64,000 bases of DNA from NCBI RefSeq assembly GCF_016650695.1, contig NZ_JAEKFH010000007.1, forward strand, positions 62,001 to 126,000, in the 5' to 3' direction. A model generated the notes under the pieces. It was not told the DNA's origin and made no database searches. It saw nothing but the letters and a program-made list of their open reading frames with translations. Origin of the DNA: Pseudomonas sp. TH41. Its GTDB lineage: Bacteria > Pseudomonadota > Gammaproteobacteria > Pseudomonadales > Pseudomonadaceae. A program made the translations under genes and the position numbers. Every line of letters starts with the position of its first letter. Position 1 is the first letter of the stretch. Shown here one piece after another: positions 34,212-43,275 of the stretch.

Positions 34212-34448
34212 ATGAACCCTGAAAAGCTCGAACTGCTGATTACCCGTGAAATGCCCTTCGGCAAATACAAAGGCCGAATCATTGCCGACCTGCCCGGCCC
34301 CTACCTGAACTGGTTCGCCCGGGAAGGTTTCCCCCATGGCGAACTCGGCGGCTTGTTGGCCCTGATGCAGGAAATCGATCACAACGGCTTGTCGGAATTG
34401 CTCGAACCACTGCGCGCCAAACATGGCAAACCCGCACCCCGCCATTGA
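34212..34448 (+). CDS. DUF3820 family protein
   Basis: A 78-residue protein: MPFGKYKGRIIADLPGPYLNWFAREGFPHGELGGLLALMQEIDHNGLSELLEPLR. The MPFGKYKG..I.DLP..YL.W element is the DUF3820 signature, also found in some quorum-sensing-regulated virulence factor annotations. ATG 34212 is used rather than the frame start 25 codons earlier. It ends 18 bp before the aminotransferase gene. Confidence 0.88.
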   Translation: MNPEKLELLITREMPFGKYKGRIIADLPGPYLNWFAREGFPHGELGGLLALMQEIDHNGLSELLEPLRAKHGKPAPRH

Positions 34449-34466
34449 TCCTGGACCTTGTACCTC

Positions 34467-35648
34467 ATGCCCGATAACACCCGCCGCGCCCGTGATGAAG
34501 CCTTCTGGCAGATATTTGCCGACCGTTACACCGTCGAACCCGGCCCAGTGAATCTGGAAAACGGCTACTTCGGGCGCCTGTCGCGCACAGTGGTCGAGGA
34601 GTATCAGCGCAACATCGAACTGATCAACCGTAGTAACTCGGTTTACGTGCGCCAGCGTTTCGAACAGGGCGACAGCCTGGACATTCGCGCGCAGCTCGCC
34701 GAGCTGGTTGGCGTCCCCGCCGAAACGGTCGCCCTCACTCGCAACGCTACAGAGGGTTTGCAATCACTGATCCGCAACTACAACGGCCTGAAGCCGGGCG
34801 ATCAGGTGCTGATAAGTGATCTGGAATACGACACGGTAAAAGGCGCAATGCGCTGGCTGGCGCGCAATCGCGGTGTCGAAGTGATCGAGATCGAGCACAC
34901 TCACCCTGCGAGCTTCGACAGTTTGTTGAACACTTACCGCGAAGCCTTCGAGCGTTATCCGCGACTGAAACTGCTGGCCCTGACCCATGTCACCCACCGC
35001 ACGGGGCTGGTCATGCCGGTCAAGGCGATCGCCGCAGCGGCTCGGGAACATGGGATCGACGTGATCCTCGACGGCGCTCATGCGCTCGGCCAGATCGAGT
35101 TTAATCTCGATGATTTGGGTATCGAATTCGCCGGCTACAACCTGCACAAATGGATCGGTGCGCCGCTGACCCTGGGTTTCATCTATATCGCCCCCGAGCG
35201 CCTGGCCGACATCGACCCGGACATGGGCGAGATGCACTTTCCACTCGATGACATTCGCGCCCGCACGCCGTATAGCACGCCGAATATTCCGGCACTGCTG
35301 ACCCTGCCGCTGGTGTTCGAAGAGCATCACGCGATGGGCGGTTCCGCAGCCAAAGGCGCACGGCTCAATTACCTGCGCAACCTGTGGGTGAGAGCAGTGC
35401 GGGAGCTGCCGGGGATCGAAGTCATGACCCCGGATGACCCGCGCCTTTATTGCTGCATCACGTCGATGCGCTTCACTCGGCATGCCGATCAGCAGACGAT
35501 GGTTGACCGGCTGCTCAATGACTACAACCTGTTTACCGTAGTGCGCAGCGGCGCGGCGTGTGGGCCGTGTATTCGCATTACCCCAGGGCTTACTACAACG
35601 GCAGCGCACATGACGTTACTGACCAAGGCACTGAACGAGCTGCGTTGA
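34467..35648 (+). CDS. Class V aminotransferase (isopenicillin N epimerase-like)
   Basis: A 393-residue fold-type I PLP enzyme. It shows the PLP Asp/His region DVILDGAHALGQIEFNLDDLGIEFAGYNLHKWIGAPLTLGFIYI, with the Schiff-base lysine in NLHKW, and the phosphate-binding TRNATEGLQSLI. Relatives are cysteine desulfurase-like enzymes and isopenicillin N epimerases. ATG 34467 is taken, as the frame start three codons earlier has no signal. Reaction unknown. Co-directional with DUF3820. Confidence 0.88.
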   Translation: MPDNTRRARDEAFWQIFADRYTVEPGPVNLENGYFGRLSRTVVEEYQRNIELINRSNSVYVRQRFEQGDSLDIRAQLAELVGVPAETVALTRNATEGLQSLIRNYNGLKPGDQVLISDLEYDTVKGAMRWLARNRGVEVIEIEHTHPASFDSLLNTYREAFERYPRLKLLALTHVTHRTGLVMPVKAIAAAAREHGIDVILDGAHALGQIEFNLDDLGIEFAGYNLHKWIGAPLTLGFIYIAPERLADIDPDMGEMHFPLDDIRARTPYSTPNIPALLTLPLVFEEHHAMGGSAAKGARLNYLRNLWVRAVRELPGIEVMTPDDPRLYCCITSMRFTRHADQQTMVDRLLNDYNLFTVVRSGAACGPCIRITPGLTTTAAHMTLLTKALNELR

Positions 35649-35650
35649 CG

Positions 35651-36376
35651 TCACACGGTGTACTTGTCGAAGTCTTCGGGCTTGATGTGTGTCGACACCG
35701 CAAACGTGTCGATACCGATGGTGAGGTGCCCGAAAAAACCGTCTTCATGTGAGTCTCGACCTATGGCGTGAACATTCAACGTTGAGGCTTCGCCCCCCAT
35801 GGTCTTATAAAAAAAATCCTGTGCATTGGTCAGCGACGGGACGGCTCGACCGCTGTACGCCCTGGCGTTAAGTACCGAACGCGAGGCCACCTCGGGAAAA
35901 TAAAGCTGGCCGACCCAGGCGACGTGCCGCGCGTCCATGCAATGGTTACCGGCCGTCACGCGTACGGCTACGTGGATGTGCAAGGCGCGGCCCGCGTAGA
36001 ACCCCGGATACGTGGTGGTAAACCGCACGATGCCCCTTTTGTCCGTGCATTGCCCTCCACGTAAATAGGTGTCGTCGTCAGTTCGCGGGATCGCACCAAT
36101 ATCCCCGACGTCGACTTCCTTGTCCGGGTTCACCAGGCTCCAGCCCGAATAGGCCCCGCGTGCGTTGCAATGCCAGATATCGACCACGGCGTCTGTCACC
36201 GGCTGCCCGGTCATGGCATCGACGATCGTCAGCCGTAGCACCAAGGGAATACCCTCGGTGCCTTCGCTGATGTTTCGTCTGATCAGTTTCGGGTTGCGGA
36301 AATAAGGGCCGGCGATCTGCTCGGGTGACAGCTGGTAAACCGGTTGTACCGATGTAGCTGAGGTGTTGTCGTCCAT
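35651..36376 (-). CDS. Intradiol ring-cleavage dioxygenase-like protein
   Basis: A 241-residue protein with the intradiol dioxygenase beta-sandwich. Visible elements are SPEQIAGPYFRNPKLIRRNI, LRLTIVDAMTGQPVTDAVVDIWHCNARGAYSGW, FTTTYPGFYAGRALHIHVAVR and a late LTIGID. The Fe3+ ligands would be a Tyr in GAYSGW, a Tyr in PGFYAGR and the two His of HIHV; all are present. ATG 36376 is used. There are no catechol-pathway genes nearby, so the substrate is unclear. It converges with the aminotransferase gene with a 2-bp gap. Confidence 0.85.
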   Translation of the reverse strand: MDDNTSATSVQPVYQLSPEQIAGPYFRNPKLIRRNISEGTEGIPLVLRLTIVDAMTGQPVTDAVVDIWHCNARGAYSGWSLVNPDKEVDVGDIGAIPRTDDDTYLRGGQCTDKRGIVRFTTTYPGFYAGRALHIHVAVRVTAGNHCMDARHVAWVGQLYFPEVASRSVLNARAYSGRAVPSLTNAQDFFYKTMGGEASTLNVHAIGRDSHEDGFFGHLTIGIDTFAVSTHIKPEDFDKYTV

Positions 36377-36460
36377 GATGTTCGCTCTTCCATAAGATGA
36401 ACTCAGGTTAGCGTCGGACGAGCGGCGAGATGCGGTAACTATGTATCGCACGATGTCTCA

Positions 36461-36559
36461 TGTAGGAGCGAGCTTGCTCGCGAAAAACTTCGGGAGATCG
36501 CGATCATTCAGACAGCACGCGTTATCGTTATCGTCCATCGCGAGCAGGCTCGCTCCCAC
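36461..36559. repeat. REPIN hairpin, group A1 (diverged)
   Basis: TGTAGGAGCGAGCTTGCTCG and CATCGCGAGCAGGCTCGCTC arms. The spacer is recognisable as A1 (CACGCGTTATCGTTATCGTC) with several changes. Confidence 0.85.
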
Positions 36560-36572
36560 CGTTTTTCGCGGG

Positions 36573-36606
36573 CAAAAAAAAACGGTGCACCGACCAAGCG
36601 CACCGT
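36573..36606 (-). terminator. Rho-independent terminator of zwf-pgl-eda
   Basis: On the minus strand ACGGTGC, a loop, GCACCGT and then nine T. It lies about 40 bp after the eda stop. Confidence 0.88.
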
Positions 36607-36646
36607 AAAGCCGTAGAACACACAACGAAGTGTCTGGTGAATCCGA

Positions 36647-37312
36647 TCAGTCCAGCAGCGCCAATGCCTCAGCGGTGCATTCCTGAATGCGCGCCCAGTC
36701 GCCGTTCTTGATCCACTCAGGGTCAAGCATCCAGCTACCGCCCACGCACATGACATTTTTCAACGCCATGTAGCTCTTGATGTTGGCCGGGCCGACGCCG
36801 CCGGTCGGGCAGAATTTCACTTCGCCGAACGGGCCACCCAGGGCCTTGATAGCGGCGACACCACCGCTGACTTCCGCCGGGAACAGCTTGAAGCGGCGAT
36901 AGCCCAGACCGTAGCCTTCCATGATGCCCGAGGCATTGCTGATGCCCGGCAACAGCGGAATCGGGCTGTCGACGCTGGCTTCCAGCAGGTCACGGGTGAT
37001 ACCCGGTGTGACGATGAACTGCGAACCGGCGGCTTCCGCAGCGGCGAGCATGGTGCGATCCAGCACTGTGCCAGCGCCGGTCACCAGTTCCGGACGCTGC
37101 TCGCGCAGAATCTGGATGGCCTTGAGGCCGAACTGCGAACGCAGCGTCACTTCCAGGGCCGTCAGGCCACCGGCGGCGAGGGCGTCGGCCAACGGCAGAA
37201 TGTCCTGTTCGCGAGCAATGGTGATCACCGGCAGGATCCGCGCTTTAGCGCAGAGGCTGTCGATCAGGGCAATTTTGTCCGCCATGGAAACGGTCGGGGA
37301 TGTGTTTTTCAT
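36647..37312 (-). CDS. eda: KHG/KDPG aldolase Eda
   Basis: A 221-residue class I aldolase splitting 2-keto-3-deoxy-6-phosphogluconate into pyruvate and glyceraldehyde-3-phosphate. The catalytic Glu is in GLTALEVTLRS, the phosphate-site TGAGTVLD follows, and the Schiff-base Lys is in RRFKLFPAE (about residue 143), with CPTGGVGPANI after. ATG 37312 has AAGGA nine bases upstream. Last gene of zwf-pgl-eda with a terminator behind it. Confidence 0.97.
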   Translation of the reverse strand: MKNTSPTVSMADKIALIDSLCAKARILPVITIAREQDILPLADALAAGGLTALEVTLRSQFGLKAIQILREQRPELVTGAGTVLDRTMLAAAEAAGSQFIVTPGITRDLLEASVDSPIPLLPGISNASGIMEGYGLGYRRFKLFPAEVSGGVAAIKALGGPFGEVKFCPTGGVGPANIKSYMALKNVMCVGGSWMLDPEWIKNGDWARIQECTAEALALLD

Positions 37313-37329
37313 AGCGGCTGATCCTTGGC

Positions 37330-38043
37330 TCATGGGCACCAGTAAATCTCTAACGTAGGTTGCAGAAACGCGCGAATCGGCATGGCGGCGACATCGTCAC
37401 CGGCCAATGCGGCACTCAGGGTGGTCAGCTTGGACTGACCGGAAATCGATAAAACGGTGTTCTTGGCCGAGGCCAGCAGCGCGCGACTCATGGTCAGGCG
37501 CTGATGCGGAACGGTCGGTGCCAGCATCGGCCAGCAGCGACGTGTGCCGTCGATTTTCAAGGCATCGGCCAGGTTCGGGCTATTCGGGAACAGCGAAGCG
37601 GTGTGACCGTCATCGCCCATGCCGAGTATCAGCACGTCGATCGGCGGCAACTCGGCGAGCAAACGGTCGGCTTGCTCGGCTGCCAGCTCAAGGTTCGCGG
37701 TGGCGCTGTACAGACTCAGGAACTGAGCCTTCGCCACCGGGCCTTGCAACAGGTAGCGCTTAAGTAGACCGGCATTGCTGTCGGCATGCTCTACCGGCAC
37801 CCAGCGCTCGTCGGCCAGGGTGACGACCACCTTGGACCAGTCCAGCTTCTGCTTGGCCAGGTGCTGGAAAAACGCCACCGGGCTGCGTCCACCTGATACC
37901 ACCAGCGTCGCGGAGCCGCGAGCGTCGATGGCGTCACTCAGTTGCTTGGCCACATTCAGCGCCAAACCATCGGCCAGCAACACCGGGCTTTTGAACTCAT
38001 GGGCGCTGACGCCCTGAGGCAGTTTCAATTCAGATATCGCCAT
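37330..38043 (-). CDS. pgl: 6-phosphogluconolactonase
   Basis: A 237-residue sugar isomerase-like hydrolase with GSATLVVSGGRSPVAFFQHLAKQKLDWSKVVVTLADERWVPVEHADSNAGLL and ILGMGDDGHTASLFPNSPNL. These are the signature motifs of bacterial Pgl. It hydrolyses 6-phosphogluconolactone from Zwf. ATG 38043 overlaps the zwf stop by 14 bp, so translation is coupled. eda follows 17 bp after. Confidence 0.96.
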   Translation of the reverse strand: MAISELKLPQGVSAHEFKSPVLLADGLALNVAKQLSDAIDARGSATLVVSGGRSPVAFFQHLAKQKLDWSKVVVTLADERWVPVEHADSNAGLLKRYLLQGPVAKAQFLSLYSATANLELAAEQADRLLAELPPIDVLILGMGDDGHTASLFPNSPNLADALKIDGTRRCWPMLAPTVPHQRLTMSRALLASAKNTVLSISGQSKLTTLSAALAGDDVAAMPIRAFLQPTLEIYWCP

Positions 38044-39499
38044 ACCACGACCTCCCATCCCGCGTGATCAGTGCAATGGAGCTCATCGGCCCCCAGGACC
38101 CGGCCGCGTACGGCTTGGGCGCATCACCGGATTTTTTCCACCCGGCGATCAACTGGTCACACCACTTCCACGCGGCTTCGATTTCATCTTTACGGACAAA
38201 CAGGTTCTGATTGCCGCGCATCACTTCCAGCAACAACCGCTCATACGCATCGGGAATCCGTGCGCTGCGCCAGGTGTCGGAAAAATTCAACTGCAACGGA
38301 CCGCTGCGCAGCTGCATGCCCTTGTCCAGGCCTTGCTCTTTAGTCATCACGCGCAAGGAAATGCCTTCGTCCGGTTGCAGGCGGATAATCAGTTTGTTGC
38401 TGATCTGCAGGCGCTGCTCGGGAGCGAAGATGTAGTGCGACGGTTCCTTGAAGTGGATGACGATCTGCGACAGCTTCTGCGGCATGCGCTTGCCGGTACG
38501 CAGGTAAAACGGCACACCGGCCCAGCGCCAGTTGCGGATATCGGCACGCAGGGCGACGAAGGTTTCGGTGTCGCTCTGGGTATTGGAGTTCGGTTCTTCC
38601 AGGTAACCGGGAACCGGTTTACCTTCGCTGTAACCGGCAATGTACTGGCCGCGCACCACTTGAGTGGTCAGGCCTTCCGGGCTGATCGGCGCCAGCGCCT
38701 TGAGCACTTTGACCTTCTCGTCACGGATGCTGTCGGCGGACAAGTCGGCCGGCGGGTCCATGGCGATCAGGCAGAGCAGTTGCAGCAGGTGATTCTGGAT
38801 CATGTCCCGCAGCTGACCGGCCTTGTCGAAGTAGCCCCAGCGGCCTTCGATCCCGACCTTCTCGGCCACGGTGATTTCCACGTGGGAAATGTAATTCTGG
38901 TTCCACTGGGTTTCGAACAGGCTGTTGGCGAAACGCAGGGCGATCAGGTTTTGAACGGTCTCTTTGCCCAGGTAGTGGTCGATGCGGTAAGTGCGGTTCT
39001 CCGGGAAGAACTGCGCCACGGCGTCGTTGACCTTGCGCGAGGATTCCAGATCGGAACCGATGGGTTTTTCCAGCACCACACGCGTGTTTTCGGCCAGACC
39101 GACCTTCGCCAGATTCTCGCAAATCGAGCCATAAACAGCGGCCGGCGTGGCGAAGTAGGCAATCACACGCTGAGCGCTGCCGGCCAATTCAGCCAGGGCG
39201 ACATAATCGTCAGCCTTGAGGAAGTCGACGTGCAGGTAACTCAGGCGAGCCAGGAAACGTTCGACCACGGCTTCGTCCAGCTCTTTGGCACCGACGTAAC
39301 GACGCAGCTCAGAGGCGATGAACGCCAGATGCTCTTGCTCGCTGCCGGATTCACGGGCCAGCGCGATAATCCGCGTGTCCTCATGCAGCAGGCCTGCGCC
39401 ATCCAGTTGATAAAGGGCAGGAAACAGCTTGCGCAAGGCCAGATCGCCGAGGGCGCCGAACAAGGCAAAGGTGCACGGTTCAACCGTAATCGAAGGCAT
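38030..39499 (-). CDS. zwf: Glucose-6-phosphate 1-dehydrogenase
   Basis: A 489-residue enzyme. The N-terminal nucleotide-binding motif is FGALGDLALRKLFPALYQL (residues 9-27), the active-site motif YRIDHYLGKETVQN (about 172-185), and the typical ending AWKWCDQLIAGW...YAAGSWGP. It oxidises G6P with NAD(P)+, feeding the Entner-Doudoroff route. First gene of zwf-pgl-eda, with a HexR box upstream and hexR divergent. Confidence 0.97.
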   Translation of the reverse strand: MPSITVEPCTFALFGALGDLALRKLFPALYQLDGAGLLHEDTRIIALARESGSEQEHLAFIASELRRYVGAKELDEAVVERFLARLSYLHVDFLKADDYVALAELAGSAQRVIAYFATPAAVYGSICENLAKVGLAENTRVVLEKPIGSDLESSRKVNDAVAQFFPENRTYRIDHYLGKETVQNLIALRFANSLFETQWNQNYISHVEITVAEKVGIEGRWGYFDKAGQLRDMIQNHLLQLLCLIAMDPPADLSADSIRDEKVKVLKALAPISPEGLTTQVVRGQYIAGYSEGKPVPGYLEEPNSNTQSDTETFVALRADIRNWRWAGVPFYLRTGKRMPQKLSQIVIHFKEPSHYIFAPEQRLQISNKLIIRLQPDEGISLRVMTKEQGLDKGMQLRSGPLQLNFSDTWRSARIPDAYERLLLEVMRGNQNLFVRKDEIEAAWKWCDQLIAGWKKSGDAPKPYAAGSWGPMSSIALITRDGRSWYGDI

Positions 39500-39562
39500 G
39501 ATGTTTGTTCTTTTATCAAGTTAAGCTACAAATACCTTTTTTCAAGGCATCACTCAAGGGAA

Positions 39563-39582
39563 AATGTAGTAATAACCACAAC
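39563..39582 (-). promoter_or_regulatory. HexR operator in the zwf/hexR intergenic region
   Basis: TGTAGT-AATA-ACCACA (39565-39580) is an imperfect palindrome matching HexR sites reported for gamma-proteobacteria (TGTARTnnnAYTACA-like) and, on the other strand, TTGTGG..ACTACA. It lies about 65 bp upstream of zwf and 135 bp upstream of hexR. Confidence 0.75.
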
Positions 39583-39717
39583 ATTTTCGCAAAATACAGA
39601 TTCCGAGTGGTGGTCGGTCGGAGCCATCAGTAGGATAGGCCACCGTTACGGGCCGCATCAAAGGCCCTTTTTGCATAGCAGCGCGCTTTTTTTGCGCTGC
39701 TGACTTAAGGAACATTT

Positions 39718-40587
39718 ATGGACCGCGTGCGAAATTTACTGGAACAGATCCAGAATCGCCTTGAAGACCTGAACAAGGCCGAACGCAAAGTCGCCGAAGT
39801 GATCCTGCTCAACCCACAGCAGGCCACCCGGTTCAGCATCGCCGCCCTCGCCCAGGCCTCAAAGGTCAGCGAGCCGACGGTCAACCGTTTCTGCCGTTCG
39901 TTTGGCGTCAGCGGTTATCCCGAACTCAAGCTTCAACTGGCTCAGAGCCTGGCCAGTGGTGCGGCGTATGTCAGCCGTGCGGTCGAGGCGGACGACAATC
40001 CGGAAGCGTATACCAAGAAGATTTTCGGCAGCGCCATTGCGTCGTTGGACAGTGCCTTGCAGGCATTGGACCCGAACCTGATCAGCCGCGCCGTCGACCT
40101 GTTGATCCAGGCCCGACAGATCCACTTCTTTGGCCTCGGCGCCTCGGCTCCGGTGGCGCTGGACGCGCAGCACAAATTCTTCCGCTTCAACCTGGCCGTG
40201 ACGGCCCATGCCGACGTGCTGATGCAGCGCATGATCGCGTCGGTGGCTCACACGGGTGAGTTGTTCGTGATCATTTCCTACACCGGCCGCACCCGCGAGC
40301 TGGTAGAAGTGGCGCGCATCGCTCGAGAAAACGGGGCTTCGGTACTGGGCTTGACCGCCGAAGGCTCGCCACTGGCCAAGGCCAGCACCTTGAGCCTGAA
40401 CATTCCACTGCCGGAAGACACCGACATCTATATGCCGATGACGTCGCGGATCATTCAGCTGACCGTGCTGGACGTGCTCGCCACCGGCATGACCTTACGC
40501 CGGGGCGTGGATTTCCAGCCGCATTTGCGCAAGATCAAGGAAAGCTTGAATGCCAGTCGGTATCCGATTGGGGATGAGTTTAACTAG
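39718..40587 (+). CDS. hexR: HexR transcriptional repressor (RpiR family)
   Basis: A 289-residue regulator. The N-terminal HTH is at residues 5-75 (NLLEQIQNRLEDLNKAERKVAEVILLNPQQATRFSIAALAQASKVSEPTVNRFCRSFGVSGYPELK) and a SIS sugar-phosphate domain at about 125-255 (HFFGLGASAPVALDAQHKFFRFN). It represses zwf-pgl-eda, edd-glk and gapA and is released by KDPG. Divergent from zwf, as in other pseudomonads. Confidence 0.97.
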   Translation: MDRVRNLLEQIQNRLEDLNKAERKVAEVILLNPQQATRFSIAALAQASKVSEPTVNRFCRSFGVSGYPELKLQLAQSLASGAAYVSRAVEADDNPEAYTKKIFGSAIASLDSALQALDPNLISRAVDLLIQARQIHFFGLGASAPVALDAQHKFFRFNLAVTAHADVLMQRMIASVAHTGELFVIISYTGRTRELVEVARIARENGASVLGLTAEGSPLAKASTLSLNIPLPEDTDIYMPMTSRIIQLTVLDVLATGMTLRRGVDFQPHLRKIKESLNASRYPIGDEFN

Positions 40588-40600
40588 GACGCTTCGCGTA

Positions 40601-40712
40601 AAAGATCGCAGCCTCGTTTCACTCGACAGCTCCTACAAGGGATCGCGTAGACCTGTGGACCTGTGGACCTGTAGGAGCTGTCGAGCGAAGCGAGGCTGCG
40701 ATCTTTTGATCT
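40601..40712. repeat. REPIN hairpin, group B (GTCGAGTGAAACGAGG variant)
   Basis: Arms AAGATCGCAGCCTCGTTTCA... and CTGTAGGAGCTGTCGAGCGA... . In the spacer, GGACCTGT/GACCTGTG occurs three times in tandem (about 40649-40672), seemingly grown from the outer end of the REP. Confidence 0.88.
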
Positions 40713-40714
40713 GT

Positions 40715-41569
40715 CTAAACCCCAACCCTAGCCTGCAAACTCAAATGCGCCCTCTCCCCCGGCGCCAATCTCAGGCTATCGGTCCCGCCGCTGGCCGCCT
40801 CAACACAGACAAACTCGGAAATTTCATTCCAGCTCACCCCCAATAACGGTCGTGAGCCAGGGTGCCACACCACGGTATCCGCATCGTCACCGGTATCGAT
40901 ACACAACGCTCGCTGCCAGGCGTGGTCGTTGAGCTGCAATTCGCCCTCATGCTGGAACACTCGCTGGCAACCGCCATCGACCCGCAACTCACCTTCCTGA
41001 TGACAAACCTGCCGGCTCAACTGATCGTAACCCTGTGCGCCGTCGAGCCCAGACAGCGCTACCTCGCCGATGTCACCAATACGCCAATACGCGTGCAACG
41101 CCTGGCTCAATTGGCACGGCAGGCTGTCCTTATGCTCGGTGCTCAGGCGCAAATCCATCCGCTCGCCCAGGTGCGCATGCAGGTCCACTTGCCAGTCGCA
41201 CAACTGAAGCTGCCAATGCAGGCGCACACCCTCCTCGTCACTGCTGCTGTCGAGCAACTTCCAGTCGATCAGCCGCGCCCAGCCATGGGACGGCCAGGCG
41301 TTTTCACTCGGATGACGGCCATACCACGGCCAGCACACCGGCACGCCGCCACGAATGGCGCCGACCTGTGGCCACTTCGCCGCGCACCAGAGCCAGGGTT
41401 TCTGCCCTTTGGGCTGGAAGTGCAGCAGCTGCGCGCCCTGCCGACTGAACACCGCCTGACACAGTGGATGATCAATCACCAGCACATCGCGCATCTGATA
41501 GCGCTCCCACGCAAACACAGGACGTTCGCGCAAGGATTTGAAGAAGCGTTGTAGCGGATGCTCATGCAT
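40715..41569 (-). CDS. D-hexose-6-phosphate mutarotase (YeaD-like)
   Basis: A 284-residue aldose 1-epimerase superfamily protein with QGAQLLHFQPKGQKPWLWCAAKWPQVGAIRGGVPVCWPWYGRHPSENAWPSHGWARLIDW. The last His-bearing stretch is the family hallmark. Further on come ALHAYWRIGDIGEVALSGLDG and VVWHPGS, then the Glu in WNEISEFVCVEAA. It equilibrates the anomers of glucose-6-phosphate, which fits the glucose block around it. Monocistronic, converging with hexR. Confidence 0.93.
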   Translation of the reverse strand: MHEHPLQRFFKSLRERPVFAWERYQMRDVLVIDHPLCQAVFSRQGAQLLHFQPKGQKPWLWCAAKWPQVGAIRGGVPVCWPWYGRHPSENAWPSHGWARLIDWKLLDSSSDEEGVRLHWQLQLCDWQVDLHAHLGERMDLRLSTEHKDSLPCQLSQALHAYWRIGDIGEVALSGLDGAQGYDQLSRQVCHQEGELRVDGGCQRVFQHEGELQLNDHAWQRALCIDTGDDADTVVWHPGSRPLLGVSWNEISEFVCVEAASGGTDSLRLAPGERAHLSLQARVGV

Positions 41570-41624
41570 GTGCCACGGTCCTGAAAATCATGGGTGTATT
41601 CATACTTTTGTGCCCAGTGAACCA

Positions 41625-41773
41625 CTGTGGCGAGGGGATTTATCGGAACGCCGCACCGCCCCGTTGGGCTGCGAAGCGGCCCCCAGATCTGACACCGCGG
41701 TGTGCCAGAAACACCGTATGCAATGGTTTACGACTGCTTCGCAGCCGAACGGGGATAAATCCCCTCGCCACAA
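41625..41773. repeat. REPIN-like long inverted repeat, group E
   Basis: TGTGGCGAGGGGATTTATC on the left and GATAAATCCCCTCGCCACA on the right, with inner GGCTGCGAAGC / GCTTCGCAGCC. Both outer and inner sequences differ from all other copies here. The rest of the 305-bp gap holds the oprB terminator. Confidence 0.88.
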
Positions 41774-41806
41774 TGCGCCAGACATGACATTCCTTGTAAG
41801 CCCCCC

Positions 41807-41836
41807 AAAAAAAAGCGGACAGCCTTGGCCATCCGC
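41807..41836 (-). terminator. Rho-independent terminator of oprB
   Basis: Minus strand GCGGATGGCCAAGGCTGTCCGC followed by eight T. It lies about 40 bp after the oprB stop. Confidence 0.85.
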
Positions 41837-41874
41837 AAATATGCGCACATAGAGAGGAGCTTATCGCAACAGCG

Positions 41875-43221
41875 TTAGAACACCGACTGAATTTTCAGGC
41901 CGGCCACCAGCGCGTTGTCGACTTCATCGACACCGCCCGGGTGAGTCACGTATTGCAGGTTAGGCCGCACCGTCAGCCAGTTGGTCACGTGGAAACCGTA
42001 GTTGATCTCGTAGTTGTACTCAGTGGTTCGCAGCGGCGAAAACAGTGGATTGTCGTAGTCGGTGACTCCATTGGAGGCGTTGACCAACTCGGCGTTTGTC
42101 TTCACGTCATCGTTGACATGGATACGGGCGAAACCGATGCCGACATCATCTTTTGGACGTGCATCGAACGGGCCCTTGTACACAAACATCAGCGACTGGT
42201 AGTTGTCGACGACGTTGGTGTCCTTGTCGTGAAAGGTGGCGTTGGCCGCGATGTTCAGACCGCGAGAAGCGTCACCGTTATGGCTGGTGAGTTGTTGCTG
42301 CGCAACGAACCAGTAGCCGTGCTTGCTATCGTGAACGCGGTAGCTGTTACCCGTGGTCGCAGCGTCCTGGCCATTGTCGTCTTTGAGCACGTCATTGGCA
42401 TCGGCGGTGCTCTTGTAGTAACCCACACGGTATTCGCCCGGCAGGCTGTTGACCTTCGGCGACCAGACCAGCTCGACCGGCAACACGGTGCCTTCGGTAC
42501 CACTGCCGCTGAGCTTGAAGCCGTTGCCGTGCTCCAGTTGCGTCGGGTTCTGGTTGTACGCGCCGATCTGCGCATACAACTCAGGCGTGATGTTGTACTT
42601 CACGCGGATCGCCGCCTGGCTGACCGGCCAGTTGTACCAGACGTTGGTGGCCCAGTTACCCACTTGGGAACCGCAGAACGCCAGGTTCTGGAATTCGCAC
42701 GGGAAGGTGTTGAAGTCTTCACCTTCACCGAAGTAACCGGCTTTGACGTCCAGTTTATTGTCGAGGAACTGGTGTTGGACCCACAGCTGGGTCAGACGGA
42801 CCATATGGCCACGGCCGTAGACTTCCTGCGAGGAACTCAAGGTGCCGGCACGCGGGTCGCCGACACGGTCATTGGAGATGTTCTGACCGTTACGGTTGGT
42901 GAGCTGGATCTTGGCCTGGGTGTTATCCCAGCCCCACAGCTTTTGCAGGTCCAGTGCCACGCCCAGACCAAACTGGTCGGCGTAACGCGCGGTCTTGTCG
43001 TCGTTGAAGCCACCGTGGAGATTGCCGCCCACTTCACCGACGTAATCTGCCTTGATGTCGATCCCTTGCTCGATCAGCTTGGTCCGCTCGCCACCCCAGT
43101 CCCCCGTCATCCACTTGGAATCGGCGCTGAACGCGTCAGCCGCGTGAACGTTACCGGCCATCGTCATCACCGCAATAGCTGACAACTGACAGATAAGCTG
43201 AGCGTTGTTCTTCTTCTTCAT
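41875..43221 (-). CDS. oprB: Carbohydrate-selective porin OprB
   Basis: A 448-residue outer-membrane porin with signal peptide MKKKNNAQLICQLSAIAVMTMAGNVHA (cleavage after AHA). The start of the mature protein, FSADSKWMTGDWGGERTKLIEQGIDIKADYVGEVGGNLHGG, is typical of OprB. The beta-barrel pattern ends on a C-terminal Phe (GLKIQSVF). It forms a channel for glucose and other sugars. Located after gtsD with a REPIN between. The leader holds an AACAATAA Crc/Hfq-type motif next to the GAGG ribosome site. Confidence 0.96.
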   Translation of the reverse strand: MKKKNNAQLICQLSAIAVMTMAGNVHAADAFSADSKWMTGDWGGERTKLIEQGIDIKADYVGEVGGNLHGGFNDDKTARYADQFGLGVALDLQKLWGWDNTQAKIQLTNRNGQNISNDRVGDPRAGTLSSSQEVYGRGHMVRLTQLWVQHQFLDNKLDVKAGYFGEGEDFNTFPCEFQNLAFCGSQVGNWATNVWYNWPVSQAAIRVKYNITPELYAQIGAYNQNPTQLEHGNGFKLSGSGTEGTVLPVELVWSPKVNSLPGEYRVGYYKSTADANDVLKDDNGQDAATTGNSYRVHDSKHGYWFVAQQQLTSHNGDASRGLNIAANATFHDKDTNVVDNYQSLMFVYKGPFDARPKDDVGIGFARIHVNDDVKTNAELVNASNGVTDYDNPLFSPLRTTEYNYEINYGFHVTNWLTVRPNLQYVTHPGGVDEVDNALVAGLKIQSVF

Positions 43222-43230
43222 CCCTACATC

Positions 43231-43246
43231 CTCGTTTTATTGTTAT
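43231..43246 (-). promoter_or_regulatory. Putative Crc/Hfq site at oprB RBS
   Basis: Minus strand TAATAACAATAAAACGAG directly before GGATGTAGGG-ATG fits AANAANAA. It suggests catabolite repression of oprB translation. Confidence 0.55.
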
Positions 43247-43275
43247 TAACTGTTATCTAACGCGGTTACATCCCT

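Noticed and set aside
41055..41068. AGCGCTA-containing GntR-like site
   Set aside because: It lies inside the mutarotase coding region and lacks the AAG half, so it is probably a chance match.
41941..43182. A 413-codon open frame on the + strand
   Set aside because: Antisense shadow of oprB; the porin has signal peptide, domain and C-terminal Phe.
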